DNA from: Marinobacter daqiaonensis
GTDB taxonomy: Bacteria > Pseudomonadota > Gammaproteobacteria > Pseudomonadales > Oleiphilaceae
Assembly (NCBI RefSeq): GCF_900115285.1
Contig: NZ_FOYW01000001.1
Span: 221,626 to 285,625, forward strand
Reading direction: 5' to 3'
Length of the DNA: 64,000 bases
Shown: positions 1-7,965 of the stretch, in pieces
Layout of the letters: every line of letters begins with the position of its first letter
How positions within the stretch are numbered: position 1 is the first letter of the stretch
Made by a program: the position numbers and the translations under genes
The notes under the pieces: generated by a model
Database searches by the model: none
What the model saw: only the letters and a program-made list of their open reading frames with translations
Told to the model about the DNA's origin: nothing

Positions 1-16
1 CCTGTCAGTTCCCGGA

Positions 17-2155
17 TCAGTATTTGCCGTAGGTGCCTTCTTTAAGGGCGTCGAAGAGGTTGGCGGCGGTGTGAATCTCGCCGTCGTACTCGATCTTCTC
101 GTTGCCCTTGAAGGTGACCTTGCTGCCGTCGTCCAGGGTGAACTCGTACAGAGTGTTTTCAAGGTCCGATTCTTTCACCAGCACGCCCTGGAAGGCTTCC
201 GGGTTGAAGCGGAAGGTGGTGCAGCCCTTCAGGCCCTTCTCGTAGGCGTACATGTAGATGTCCTTGAAGTCCGGGTACGCGAAGTCCTGGGGCACGTTGG
301 CGGTCTTGGAGATGGACGAGTCCACCCACTTCTGGGCCGCCGCCTGGATGTCTACGTGCTGCTTCGGAGACACGTCGTCGGACGTGGTGAAGTAGTCCGG
401 CAGCTTCTTGTCGGCATCCTCCGAGAAGGGCATGGCGCCGGAGTTGATCAGGTGGCGGTAGGCCAGCAGCTCGAAGCTGAACACGTCCACCTTCTCCTTG
501 GTCTTGCGACCCTCCCGGATGATGTTGCGGGAGTAATGGTGGGAGAAGCTCGGCTCGATGCCGTTACTGGCGTTGTTGGCCAGGGACAGGCTGATGGTGC
601 CGGTGGGAGCAATGGAGGTGTGATGGGTGAAACGGCCCCCTTTGTCGGCCAGCTTCTCCACCAGTTCCGGCTCCACGGCGCCGATAAGCTGCATGTAGGC
701 ACTGTACCTGGCGTGGAGGACACGGCCCTTGACCTTGTCGCCCAGCTTGTAGCCGTCCGCGGACAGCTGCGGGCACTTGGTCAGCATCTTGGGGGTTACC
801 TCGAACTCCTCATCCATGATCGGGGCCGGGCCTTTCTCTTCCGCCAGGGCCAGGGACTGGCGCCAGCCTTCCACGGCCATCTCACGCACCACCTCTTCGG
901 TGAAGGTTACCGACTCATCGGAGCCGTAGGGCATGCGCAGCATGGCGAGGGTGGAACCCAGGCCGAGGATGCCCATGCCGTGGCGGCGCTTGGTAAGGAT
1001 CTCGTGGCGCTGCTCGCCCAGGGGCAGGCCGTTGATTTCCACCACGTTGTCCAGCATGCGGGTAAACACCGCCACCACCTTGCGGTACTTCTCGTAGTTG
1101 AAGCTGGCCTTGTCGGTGAAGGGGTTCTCCACGAACTTGGTCAGGTTCACCGAGCCCAGCAGGCAGCTGCCGTAGGGGGGCAGGGGCTGCTCGCCGCAGG
1201 GGTTGGTGGCGCGGATGTCCTCGCAGAACCAGTTGTTGTTCATCTGGTTCACCTTGTCGATGAGGATGAAGCCCGGTTCCGCGTAGTCGTAGGTGGAGGT
1301 CATGATGGTGTCCCAGATGAACTGGGCCTTCAGGGTCCGGTAGATACGGCACGCTACCTTGCCTTCGTCGTTGGTGACATAGCCTTCGGTCTGGGGGAAG
1401 TCCCGGTAGACGAACTGGCTCTCGTCGGCCAGGTCCAGGCCCTCGTCATCGGCTTCCTTGCGGGTGACCGGGAACGACAGGTGCCAGTCGTCGCCGTTGC
1501 GCACGGCTTCGATGAAGTCTTCGGTGATCAGCAGCGACAGGTTGAACTGGCGAAGGCGGCCGTCTTCACGCTTGGCCTGGATGAACTCGATCACGTCCGG
1601 GTGGTGCACGTCGAAGGTGGCCATCTGGGCGCCACGGCGGCCACCGGCGGAGGACACGGTGAAACACATGCGGTCGAAGATGTCCATGAAGGACAGCGGG
1701 CCGGAGGTGGTGGCGCCGGCGCCGGCGACATAGGCGCCGCGGGGGCGCAGGGTGGAGAACTCGTAACCGATACCGCAGCCGGCCTTGAGGGTCAGGCCCG
1801 CTTCGTGGTTCTTCTCCAGGATGTCGTTCATGGAGTCCTTGATGGTGCCGGACACGGTGCAGTTGATGGTGGAGGTGGCCGGCTTGTGGGCCTCGGCACC
1901 GGCATTGGAGGTGATGCGGCCGGCGGGAATGGCGCCGTTCTGGAGGGCCCAGATGAATTCCTTCATGTAGTGGTCGCGCTTGCTCTTGGCTTCCACTTCA
2001 GAGAGTGCCTTGGCCACCCGCTTGTAGGTGTCGTCAATGGTGCGGTCTACAGGTTCGCCGGTCTTGGTCTTCAACTGGTACTTGCTGTTCCAGATGTCCA
2101 GTGAGGCATCCTGCATGGGGATATCTGTGGTTACTACCTGTAGTTTCGCGCTCAT
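17..2155 (-). CDS. nrdJa: Adenosylcobalamin-dependent ribonucleotide reductase, catalytic part NrdJa
   Basis: Class II (vitamin B12-dependent) ribonucleotide reductase, about 712 aa, making deoxyribonucleotides in the cytoplasm without needing oxygen. The start is the ATG giving MSAKLQVV, because the longer frame runs through the promoter. Visible are Cys99 in STINC, the active-site NPCGE at about 318-322 (Cys320, Glu322), the partner Cys331 in GSCLLGS, and the SIAPTGTIS phosphate-binding loop. The protein ends in YGKY without the C-terminal CxxC-type redox pair of single-chain class II enzymes. That fits the split Pseudomonas NrdJa/NrdJb arrangement, in which a second gene follows immediately; it would lie beyond the left edge of the window. 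Two NrdR boxes lie upstream. Confidence 0.95.
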   Translation of the reverse strand: MSAKLQVVTTDIPMQDASLDIWNSKYQLKTKTGEPVDRTIDDTYKRVAKALSEVEAKSKRDHYMKEFIWALQNGAIPAGRITSNAGAEAHKPATSTINCTVSGTIKDSMNDILEKNHEAGLTLKAGCGIGYEFSTLRPRGAYVAGAGATTSGPLSFMDIFDRMCFTVSSAGGRRGAQMATFDVHHPDVIEFIQAKREDGRLRQFNLSLLITEDFIEAVRNGDDWHLSFPVTRKEADDEGLDLADESQFVYRDFPQTEGYVTNDEGKVACRIYRTLKAQFIWDTIMTSTYDYAEPGFILIDKVNQMNNNWFCEDIRATNPCGEQPLPPYGSCLLGSVNLTKFVENPFTDKASFNYEKYRKVVAVFTRMLDNVVEINGLPLGEQRHEILTKRRHGMGILGLGSTLAMLRMPYGSDESVTFTEEVVREMAVEGWRQSLALAEEKGPAPIMDEEFEVTPKMLTKCPQLSADGYKLGDKVKGRVLHARYSAYMQLIGAVEPELVEKLADKGGRFTHHTSIAPTGTISLSLANNASNGIEPSFSHHYSRNIIREGRKTKEKVDVFSFELLAYRHLINSGAMPFSEDADKKLPDYFTTSDDVSPKQHVDIQAAAQKWVDSSISKTANVPQDFAYPDFKDIYMYAYEKGLKGCTTFRFNPEAFQGVLVKESDLENTLYEFTLDDGSKVTFKGNEKIEYDGEIHTAANLFDALKEGTYGKY

Positions 2156-2249
2156 CTCCACCCTCGGTCTGCTTGATTTTTTTGTGGTCGGAACACCGCC
2201 GGAGGCGTTGTCCACTGCGAATCCGGCCTGCCTGTCGGGACTGGGCCAA

Positions 2250-2299
2250 ACACTATATCTAGTTGGGATGTGCGGGATTATAGACACTATATAGTGGTC
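2250..2299 (-). promoter_or_regulatory. Pair of NrdR boxes upstream of nrdJa
   Basis: ACACTATATCTAGTTG at 2250-2265 and ACACTATATAGTGGTC at 2284-2299 both match the NrdR consensus acaCwAtATaTwGtgt well. The second contains a perfect 12-bp palindrome. The centres are 34 bp apart, about three helical turns, as is usual for paired NrdR sites. They lie about 95-145 bp upstream of the nrdJa start, where the ATP-cone repressor NrdR would control the reductase. Confidence 0.85.
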
Positions 2300-2440
2300 T
2301 GTGAAGAAAGCTAAGGCTATAAACAGCAGCGATTTGAAAAAGAAAAAGTATCGAAAAGGGTCTTGAAAATGCCCGAAGCCAGACGGCTCAAGGGGTAGGG
2401 CAGAAATGGGTATATCCACTACAGATATTGAAAATGTGAA

Positions 2441-2468
2441 GCAGGGCACTGCACTGGTCAGGCCCTGC
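2441..2468 (-). terminator. Possible terminator after the ABC ATPase gene
   Basis: GCAGGGC and GCCCTGC pair across a 14-nt loop. On the minus strand the stem is followed by TTCACATTTTC, only moderately U-rich, so termination strength is uncertain. Confidence 0.45.
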
Positions 2469-2507
2469 TCAATCTGTCGGATTTCTGAACTTTTGCGGGC
2501 GCGGCCG

Positions 2508-3302
2508 TCAGCCCAGCAGCAGGCTGTCGTCTTCCACTTCCAGGCCGCGCTGCTTCTCGAACAGGTCCAGCAGGTCTTTCACCTCCAGGCCTTCCCGCTC
2601 CTGTCCGGCGATATCGAACACCACCTGGCCCTGGTGCAGCATCACCGTGCGGTCGCCCACCTCCAGGGCCTGCTTCATGCTGTGGGTGACCATCAGCGCG
2701 GTGAGTTTCTGCTCGGTGATGATCTCCTGGGTCAGCTCCAGCACGAACCTGGCGGTCTTCGGGTCCAGGGCGGCGGTGTGCTCGTCCAGCAGCAGGATGG
2801 AGGAGGGCGTCAGGCTGGCCATCAGCAGGCTGACCGCCTGGCGCTGGCCCCCGGAAAGCAGCCCCATCTTGTCGCCGAGGCGGTCCTCCAGGCCCAGGTT
2901 GAGCTTGGCCAGGGCCTGGCGGAACCTTTCCCGGTAGTTGCGCTTGACGGCGGTGGTGAGCCCCCGGCGCTGGCCGCGCTTGATGGCCAGGGCCAGGTTC
3001 TCCTCGATGGACAGGCCCTCGCAGGTGCCCGCCAGGGGGTCCTGGAATACCCGGGCCACCCGGCGGGAGCGCTTGTGGGTGGGCAACCTGGTAACGTCCT
3101 GGCCGTCCACCTCGATGCGGCCGGAATCCACGATCACCTCGCCCGCGAGAGCATTGAGGAAGGTGGACTTGCCGGCACCGTTGCTGCCGATCACGGTGAC
3201 GAACTCACCCTGGTTCACGGTCAGGCTCATGCCACGGAGGGCCGGGTTCTCCAGGGGGGTACCCTTGCCGAAGGTCAGCTCCAGGTTCTGTGCACTGATC
3301 AT
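2508..3302 (-). CDS. ABC transporter ATP-binding protein (COG1101 type)
   Basis: ATPase of an importer, 264 aa. Walker A GSNGAGKST is at about 39-47, the LSGGQ signature at about 149-153, Walker B ILLLDE at about 169-174, and the switch histidine in VTHSMKQAL. It lies 11 bp downstream of the permease gene, and the substrate-binding gene precedes both. This ATPase, permease and binding-protein combination is the family in which some members import tryptophan or other small hydrophobic amino acids. The substrate cannot be read from the sequence. Confidence 0.9.
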   Translation of the reverse strand: MISAQNLELTFGKGTPLENPALRGMSLTVNQGEFVTVIGSNGAGKSTFLNALAGEVIVDSGRIEVDGQDVTRLPTHKRSRRVARVFQDPLAGTCEGLSIEENLALAIKRGQRRGLTTAVKRNYRERFRQALAKLNLGLEDRLGDKMGLLSGGQRQAVSLLMASLTPSSILLLDEHTAALDPKTARFVLELTQEIITEQKLTALMVTHSMKQALEVGDRTVMLHQGQVVFDIAGQEREGLEVKDLLDLFEKQRGLEVEDDSLLLG

Positions 3303-3313
3303 ATCGCTCTCCT

Positions 3314-4216
3314 TCAGGCCTTTTTGCGGGTCAGACGGGCGCGCACGGTGTTGCGGAAGCCGGGCAGCACGATGGCCAGGGTCACCAGTATCGCGGTGAT
3401 CAGATTCAGGTCCTGGGCCTTCAGGCCCAGTATGTCGGCGTTCAGGGCGAAGGCGATCGCCAGCCGGTAGACAATGGCGCCCACCACACAGGCAATCAGG
3501 GCCCGCAGCACCGTGCTCGGGGTGATCACCGCCTCACCGCCGATAAGGGAGGCAAGACCAATCACAATCACACCCACGCCCATGGTGACGTCGGCCGCCC
3601 CCTGGCTCTGGGCGAACAGGGCGCCGGCAAGGCCCACAAGACCGTTGGACAGGGCCACGCCCAGCACGATCATGGCGCCGGTGGCGATGCCCTGGGCCCT
3701 GGCCATACGGGCATTGGCGCCGGTGGCCCGCATGGACAGGCCCACTTCGGATTTCATGAAGCGCCACAGCAACACCAGGGCGATAAAGGTCACCAGTATG
3801 AACAGCGCCACCGGTACCTGGTGGAACGCCAGACCCAGTTCGTACCAGGGTGTCAGCACCGTTTCCTCACCCAGGAGGGCCAGGTTGGGGCTGCCCATGA
3901 TGCGCAGGTTCACGGAGTAGAGGGCGATCATGGTGAGGATCGACGCCAGCAGGTTGAGAATGCCCAGCTTGACGTTCAGCAGCGCGGTGACCGCGCCCGC
4001 GGCCATGCCGGCCACGATGGCCATGCCAGTGGCCAGCCACGGGTTCCAGCCACCGAGAATCAGTACTGCGGCCACCGCTGCTCCCAGCGGGAAGCTGCCG
4101 TCCACGGTCAGGTCCGGGAAGTCCAGCACCCGGAAGGATATGTAGATACCAAAGGCCACCAGGCCATAGATCAGGCCGGTCTCGATGGCCCCGTAAAGGG
4201 CAATATTGCTCAGCAT
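3314..4216 (-). CDS. ABC transporter permease (COG4120 type)
   Basis: 300-aa integral membrane protein with about eight hydrophobic segments and a basic end (RARLTRKKA). It resembles branched-chain amino acid-type permeases such as LivH. It forms the channel for the ATPase encoded next and would receive substrate from the periplasmic protein encoded upstream. Start is the ATG giving MLSNIALYGAIETG. Confidence 0.9.
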   Translation of the reverse strand: MLSNIALYGAIETGLIYGLVAFGIYISFRVLDFPDLTVDGSFPLGAAVAAVLILGGWNPWLATGMAIVAGMAAGAVTALLNVKLGILNLLASILTMIALYSVNLRIMGSPNLALLGEETVLTPWYELGLAFHQVPVALFILVTFIALVLLWRFMKSEVGLSMRATGANARMARAQGIATGAMIVLGVALSNGLVGLAGALFAQSQGAADVTMGVGVIVIGLASLIGGEAVITPSTVLRALIACVVGAIVYRLAIAFALNADILGLKAQDLNLITAILVTLAIVLPGFRNTVRARLTRKKA

Positions 4217-4243
4217 GGGGAGGCTTTCATGTGCAGGGATGGA

Positions 4244-4268
4244 GCGGGCCCGCCGGTGACGGGCCCGC
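4244..4268 (-). terminator. Intercistronic hairpin between binding-protein and permease genes
   Basis: GCGGGCCCG and CGGGCCCGC form a perfect 9-bp stem with a 7-nt loop and no U-tract. It lies just after the binding-protein stop codon. Stable hairpins here commonly protect the upstream message or attenuate read-through, giving more binding protein than permease. That role is inference. Confidence 0.5.
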
Positions 4269-4275
4269 TATTGGC

Positions 4276-5250
4276 TCAGCGCTTGGACTGGACGACCTTG
4301 CTCGCTTCGGAGATCAGCTCATCACTCAGGGTGATGCCCATTTTCTCGGCCGCGGCCGGGTTCACATGAAGCTCCAGGGCCTCCATGCTTTCCACAGGCA
4401 TATCGGCGGGGCTTGCGCCTTCGAGAATGCGGGCCACCATGGCGCCGGTCTGGCGGCCATGCTGGTAGTAGTCAAAGCCCATGGCCGCCACGGCGCCACG
4501 CTCGACGGTGGCGGTATCGGCGGCGAAGACCGGAATGTCGGCCTGCTCACCTACGGAGATGACCGCTTCCACCGCGCTGATCACGGTGTTGTCGGTGGTC
4601 AGGTAGATGGCGTCGGCCTTGCCGACGAGGGAACGGGCGGCGCCCAGTACTTCCGAGGTCTTGGTGGCGGCGGCTTTTTCCAGTTTCAGGCCGCGGTCTG
4701 CCAGTTCCTGCTCCAGCATCTCCACCAGGGCAACGGCATTGGCTTCGCCGGGGTTATAGACGGTGCCGATACGCTTGGCGTCGGGTACTACCCGCAGCAC
4801 CATGTCGAGGTGACGGTCCAGGGGCAGCATGTCGGTGACGCCGGTGATGTTGGCGCCGGGGTTGTCGAGGTTTCTGACCAGCTTGGCGCCCACCGGGTCG
4901 GTGACGGCGGAGAACACCACGGGGATGTTACGGGCGGCCGCGGCGATGGTCTGGGCGGAGGGGGTGGCGATGCCCACGATGATGTCCGGCTGCTCGCCCA
5001 CGAACTTGCGGGCAATCTGGGAGGCAATGGCGGAGTTGCCCTGGGCGCTCTCGTGCATCACCCGGAGGTTCTCGCCCTCGACATAACCCTGTTCCGCCAG
5101 CTCGTCCCTGATGCCCTGGTAGACGGCGTCCAGTGCCGGATGCTCGACAATCTGGGTGATCGCAACCACCTTGGGATCTTCCGCCTGGGCAATGTTCAGG
5201 CCGGTAAGCAGCAGGGCGCCTGCAAGAATGTGCAGAAAGGTCTTGGCCAT
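4276..5250 (-). CDS. ABC transporter substrate-binding protein (COG2984/DUF534 family)
   Basis: 324-aa periplasmic binding protein. Start is the ATG giving MAKTFLHILAG, preceded by GGAGAA; the longer frame would add about 68 residues before a clear signal peptide (basic start, ALLLTGLNIAQAE, cleavage after the alanines). The mature part shows the two-lobe ABC sugar/amino-acid-binding fold of the TrpX-like family (GIATPSAQTIAAAARNIP, VFSAVTDPVGAKLV). First gene of the operon with the permease and ATPase. Ligand unknown. Confidence 0.9.
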   Translation of the reverse strand: MAKTFLHILAGALLLTGLNIAQAEDPKVVAITQIVEHPALDAVYQGIRDELAEQGYVEGENLRVMHESAQGNSAIASQIARKFVGEQPDIIVGIATPSAQTIAAAARNIPVVFSAVTDPVGAKLVRNLDNPGANITGVTDMLPLDRHLDMVLRVVPDAKRIGTVYNPGEANAVALVEMLEQELADRGLKLEKAAATKTSEVLGAARSLVGKADAIYLTTDNTVISAVEAVISVGEQADIPVFAADTATVERGAVAAMGFDYYQHGRQTGAMVARILEGASPADMPVESMEALELHVNPAAAEKMGITLSDELISEASKVVQSKR

Positions 5251-5560
5251 GAGCCGGTTCTCCAGAAATTGGCGTTGGTGATGGCCCGGTGACGACGGGC
5301 CGGCAGAAAAACGGAGGCGGGATTTTATCACAAGGGTTGGCGTCGCGCAGCCAGGACAGGCCCGACCGGCCCACGCGGAGGTCGGCAAACGATCGTTTGA
5401 GACCCAATCTGATTTTGTTGACAACAGGCTTTGACGGGAAGGACTATGATGCAATAGTCTTCGGTAATGGCCCTCGTGCCTGAAATTCCAACGATAACAA
5501 CAACCACGACGTTCCTCCCCCCGGAGAAACCGTCTTAGTCACAGTTCTGTGGGAAGACAC
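5251..5560. other. Divergent promoter region between ABC importer and acyl-CoA ligase
   Basis: 310 bp without a supported gene. It contains the 14-bp PsrA-like palindrome at 5386-5399. Further right are TTGACA at 5418-5423 and TATGAT at 5445-5450, but their 21-bp spacing makes them a poor sigma-70 pair. Confidence 0.6.
5386..5399. promoter_or_regulatory. PsrA-like operator
   Basis: CAAACGATCGTTTG is a perfect palindrome matching the Pseudomonas PsrA motif (C/G)AAAC-N2-4-GTTT(G/C). PsrA is a TetR-family repressor relieved by long-chain fatty acyl ligands. The site lies 162 bp upstream of the acyl-CoA ligase start, the kind of gene PsrA controls. Confidence 0.6.
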
Positions 5561-7228
5561 ATGAGCAAACAAGAAACACTTCCGCTGGATTTGATTTACC
5601 ACTGGGAAAGCGCCAAGGCCGAGTCCGTATACATGACCCAGCCCGTGGGCGGCGGCAAGACCGTCGACTACACCTGGCGCCGGGCGGTAGGCGAAGCCCG
5701 CCGCATGGCCGCCTACCTGAAGTCCCTGGATCTCCCTGAAAACAGTCGTATCGGCATCGTGTCGAAGAACTGTGCCCACTGGATCATGTCCGACTGGGCC
5801 ATCTGGATGGCCGGTCACATTTCCGTTCCCCTGTATCCGACCCTGAATGCCGACACGGTAAGCTACATCATTGAGCACGCCGAAATACCGGTCATGTTCG
5901 TGGGCAAACTGGATGACTGGGACTCCATGAAATCCGGCGTGCCGGAGTCGGTGCGCTGCATCAGCTATCCCCTGAGCCCGCCCACGGATTTCGAGACCTG
6001 GGATGACATCGTCGCCAACAATTCTCCCCTTGAGGAGAACGTCAAGAGGGAGGCGGATACCCTGGCGACCATCGTCTACACCTCCGGCAGCACCGGCCGG
6101 CCCAAGGGCGTCATGCTGAGCTTTGCCAACCTGGCCTATGCGGCCTCCGGTGCCGCAGACCGGCTGGAAGTCACCAGCGAGGACCGTTACCTGTCCTACC
6201 TGCCATTGGCCCACGTGTTCGAGCGTTATGTGGGTGAGCTGGTTTCCATGAACAAGGGCTTCCACCTGTACTTTGCCGAGAGCCTCGAGACCTTCGTGGA
6301 TGACCTGCAGCGGGCCCGGCCTACCCTGTTCATCGCAGTACCACGGATCTGGACCAAGCTCCAGCACGGCGTTTTCGAGAAAATGCCGAAAAAGAAACTC
6401 GACAAGCTGCTCCGGATTCCCCTGGTCAACAGCCTGATCAAGAAGAAGATTCTCACCAAACTCGGCCTGCAGCACGTGCGTTACGCCGGCTCCGGCTCCG
6501 CGCCGCTGCCCCACGACATTCTGGAGTGGTACCGCAACCTCGGCCTGGAGCTGCTGGAAGGCTACGGCATGTCCGAGAACATCGCCTATTCCCACACCAC
6601 CCAGCCGGGCCGTGCCCGCACCGGTTACGTTGGTGAACCGCTGCCGGGAGTGGAGCAGAAGATCGGCGAGAACAGCGAGATCCTGGTGAAGAGCCCCACC
6701 ACCATGATGGGCTACTACAAGGATCCGGAGAAAACCAGGGAGGCGTTCACCGAGGACGGTTTCCTGCGTACCGGCGACATGGGCGAGATCGATGAACTGG
6801 GTCGCCTGAGGATCACCGGCCGGCTGAAGGAGATCTTCAAGACCAGCAAGGGCAAGTATGTGGCGCCCGCGCCCATCGAGAACAAGCTGATGACCAACGA
6901 CAACATCGAGGCGGTGTGTGTATCCGGTGAAAACCAGGTACAGCCGTACTGCCTGGTGATGCTGTCGGAGGCGGCGCAGGCCAAGCGCGACGATCCGGAT
7001 TTCCGCAAGGAGCTGGAAAAAGAGTTCGTGGACCTGCTGAAGGACGTTAACCAGACCCTCGATCCCCATGAGCACCTGCGTTTCATGGTGGTGGTCAAGG
7101 AACCCTGGACCATCGAGAACAACTTCCTGACGCCCACCATGAAGCTCAAGCGCAACGTGGTGGAGGACGCCTACCGCGACAAGGTGGACGACTGGTACGC
7201 CCAGGACAAGACCATCATCTGGGAATAA
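5561..7228 (+). CDS. Long-chain fatty acid-CoA ligase (AMP-dependent synthetase, COG1022)
   Basis: 555 aa. Activates fatty acids to acyl-CoA through an acyl-adenylate, feeding beta-oxidation or lipid synthesis. The P-loop YTSGSTGRPKGV is at about 173-184, followed by the GYGMSEN motif and TGDMGEIDELGRLRITGR with the conserved Asp and Arg. Start MSKQETLPLDL is chosen over an in-frame ATG four codons earlier because homologues begin there. The eukaryote-like FAA1/COG1022 type makes wax-ester or membrane-lipid roles possible besides catabolism. A PsrA-like operator lies upstream and two hairpins downstream. Confidence 0.93.
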   Translation: MSKQETLPLDLIYHWESAKAESVYMTQPVGGGKTVDYTWRRAVGEARRMAAYLKSLDLPENSRIGIVSKNCAHWIMSDWAIWMAGHISVPLYPTLNADTVSYIIEHAEIPVMFVGKLDDWDSMKSGVPESVRCISYPLSPPTDFETWDDIVANNSPLEENVKREADTLATIVYTSGSTGRPKGVMLSFANLAYAASGAADRLEVTSEDRYLSYLPLAHVFERYVGELVSMNKGFHLYFAESLETFVDDLQRARPTLFIAVPRIWTKLQHGVFEKMPKKKLDKLLRIPLVNSLIKKKILTKLGLQHVRYAGSGSAPLPHDILEWYRNLGLELLEGYGMSENIAYSHTTQPGRARTGYVGEPLPGVEQKIGENSEILVKSPTTMMGYYKDPEKTREAFTEDGFLRTGDMGEIDELGRLRITGRLKEIFKTSKGKYVAPAPIENKLMTNDNIEAVCVSGENQVQPYCLVMLSEAAQAKRDDPDFRKELEKEFVDLLKDVNQTLDPHEHLRFMVVVKEPWTIENNFLTPTMKLKRNVVEDAYRDKVDDWYAQDKTIIWE

Positions 7229-7242
7229 CCCGGGCAAACGGG

Positions 7243-7269
7243 GGCTGGCGCCGGACGCCAGCCGCTTTT
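7243..7269 (+). terminator. Terminator after acyl-CoA ligase
   Basis: GGCTGGCG and CGCCAGCC form an 8-bp stem with loop CCGGA, followed by GCTTTTC. It ends 15-40 bp after the stop codon. Confidence 0.7.
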
Positions 7270-7281
7270 CAGTAAGGCAAC

Positions 7282-7309
7282 CGGAAACCGGCGACTGTGC
7301 CGGTTTCCG
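7282..7309 (+). terminator. Second hairpin between acyl-CoA ligase and thioesterase
   Basis: CGGAAACCGGC and GCCGGTTTCCG form a perfect 11-bp stem with a 6-nt loop, followed by CGTTTTGGGG. It lies directly before the GTG start of the thioesterase, so it could be a second terminator or could influence translation of that gene. Confidence 0.55.
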
Positions 7310-7327
7310 CGTTTTGGGGACTCCTGA

Positions 7328-7828
7328 GTGAGCCAACTGAGCGACTTTCAGCAAAGAATCCATGACGTCATTCCGCTGACCCGGGCCATGTCGGCGGAAC
7401 TGGTGCACTACGACGGCGGGCAGCTGCTGGTGAAGGCGCCCCTCGCGCCCAACAGTAACCATCAGGGCACCGGTTTTGGAGGAGCCATCTATTCCGTTGC
7501 GGTGCTGGCGGCCTGGGGCCTGATCGAGTTGGTCGTGGCCGACGCCGGCCTGGAGGGAAACGTGGTCATCCAGAGTGGCGGCATCGACTACGGCCAGCCG
7601 GCGGACGACGACTTCTTTGCCCTCTGCCAGCTTCCCGAGGAGCAGGCGAAGGCGAAATTCCTGACCATGCTGCGGCGCCGTGGCCGGGCCCGGCTGGAGC
7701 TGGAGTCCGCGGTGTACTGCGGCGAACCACAGCTGGCTCCGGCGCAGCCGGCAGTGGCGACCTTCAAGGGGCGCTTCGTGGTCCGTGTCCAGCCTGATGC
7801 CCCCTCCGGGGATGACAGCGGGACCTGA
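7328..7828 (+). CDS. Putative thioesterase, YiiD_C hotdog domain
   Basis: 166 aa with a GTG start (frame opens with SQLSDFQQRIHDVIPLT). The sequence NSNHQGTGFGGAIYSVAVLAAWGL matches the N-terminal helix and catalytic region of the putative thioesterase family (YiiD C-terminal domain), in which hotdog dimers hydrolyse acyl-CoA or acyl-ACP. Its place after a fatty acyl-CoA ligase agrees with an acyl-thioester substrate. True substrate unknown. Confidence 0.85.
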   Translation: MSQLSDFQQRIHDVIPLTRAMSAELVHYDGGQLLVKAPLAPNSNHQGTGFGGAIYSVAVLAAWGLIELVVADAGLEGNVVIQSGGIDYGQPADDDFFALCQLPEEQAKAKFLTMLRRRGRARLELESAVYCGEPQLAPAQPAVATFKGRFVVRVQPDAPSGDDSGT

Positions 7829-7905
7829 CCGACGGGTCTCCCGGGCAACCATTTTTGCCAACCCCTGCTATGCTTACGGCCGGGTTTTCTGGTTACATAT
7901 CAAGT

Positions 7906-7932
7906 TCAAGCGGCGCCTGGAAAAGCCGATAA
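7906..7932 (+). promoter_or_regulatory. Possible sigma-28 (FliA) promoter for the PilZ gene
   Basis: TCAA at 7906-7909 (consensus TAAA), a 15-bp spacer, then a perfect GCCGATAA at 7925-7932. Transcription would begin around 7940, about 25 bp before the PilZ start codon. FliA drives late flagellar genes. Confidence 0.5.
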
Positions 7933-7965
7933 CAAGAATCCTGGGGAACGGGTGGCGGTCAGGTT

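Larger units (their letters stand above)
2156..2507 (-). other. 352-bp intergenic region: end of ABC operon and nrdJa promoter region
   Basis: Contains no convincing gene. From the right it carries a hairpin (2441-2468) that may end the ABC transporter transcript, then an AT-rich stretch, then the two NrdR boxes. The B12 riboswitch box was looked for and not found, although the downstream enzyme needs cobalamin. Confidence 0.7.

Noticed and set aside
71..2104. Long plus-strand open frame opposite nrdJa
   Set aside because: Shadow of a high-GC gene: composition is Val/Gly/His-rich without motifs, and the opposite strand encodes a clear reductase.
5418..5450. Sigma-70 promoter TTGACA/TATGAT before the acyl-CoA ligase
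   Set aside because: The spacer is 21 bp, too long for a normal sigma-70 promoter; kept only as a remark.
5444..7861. 805-codon minus-strand frame opposite the acyl-CoA ligase
   Set aside because: Same reason: it runs through terminators and two genes on the other strand and has no recognisable domain.
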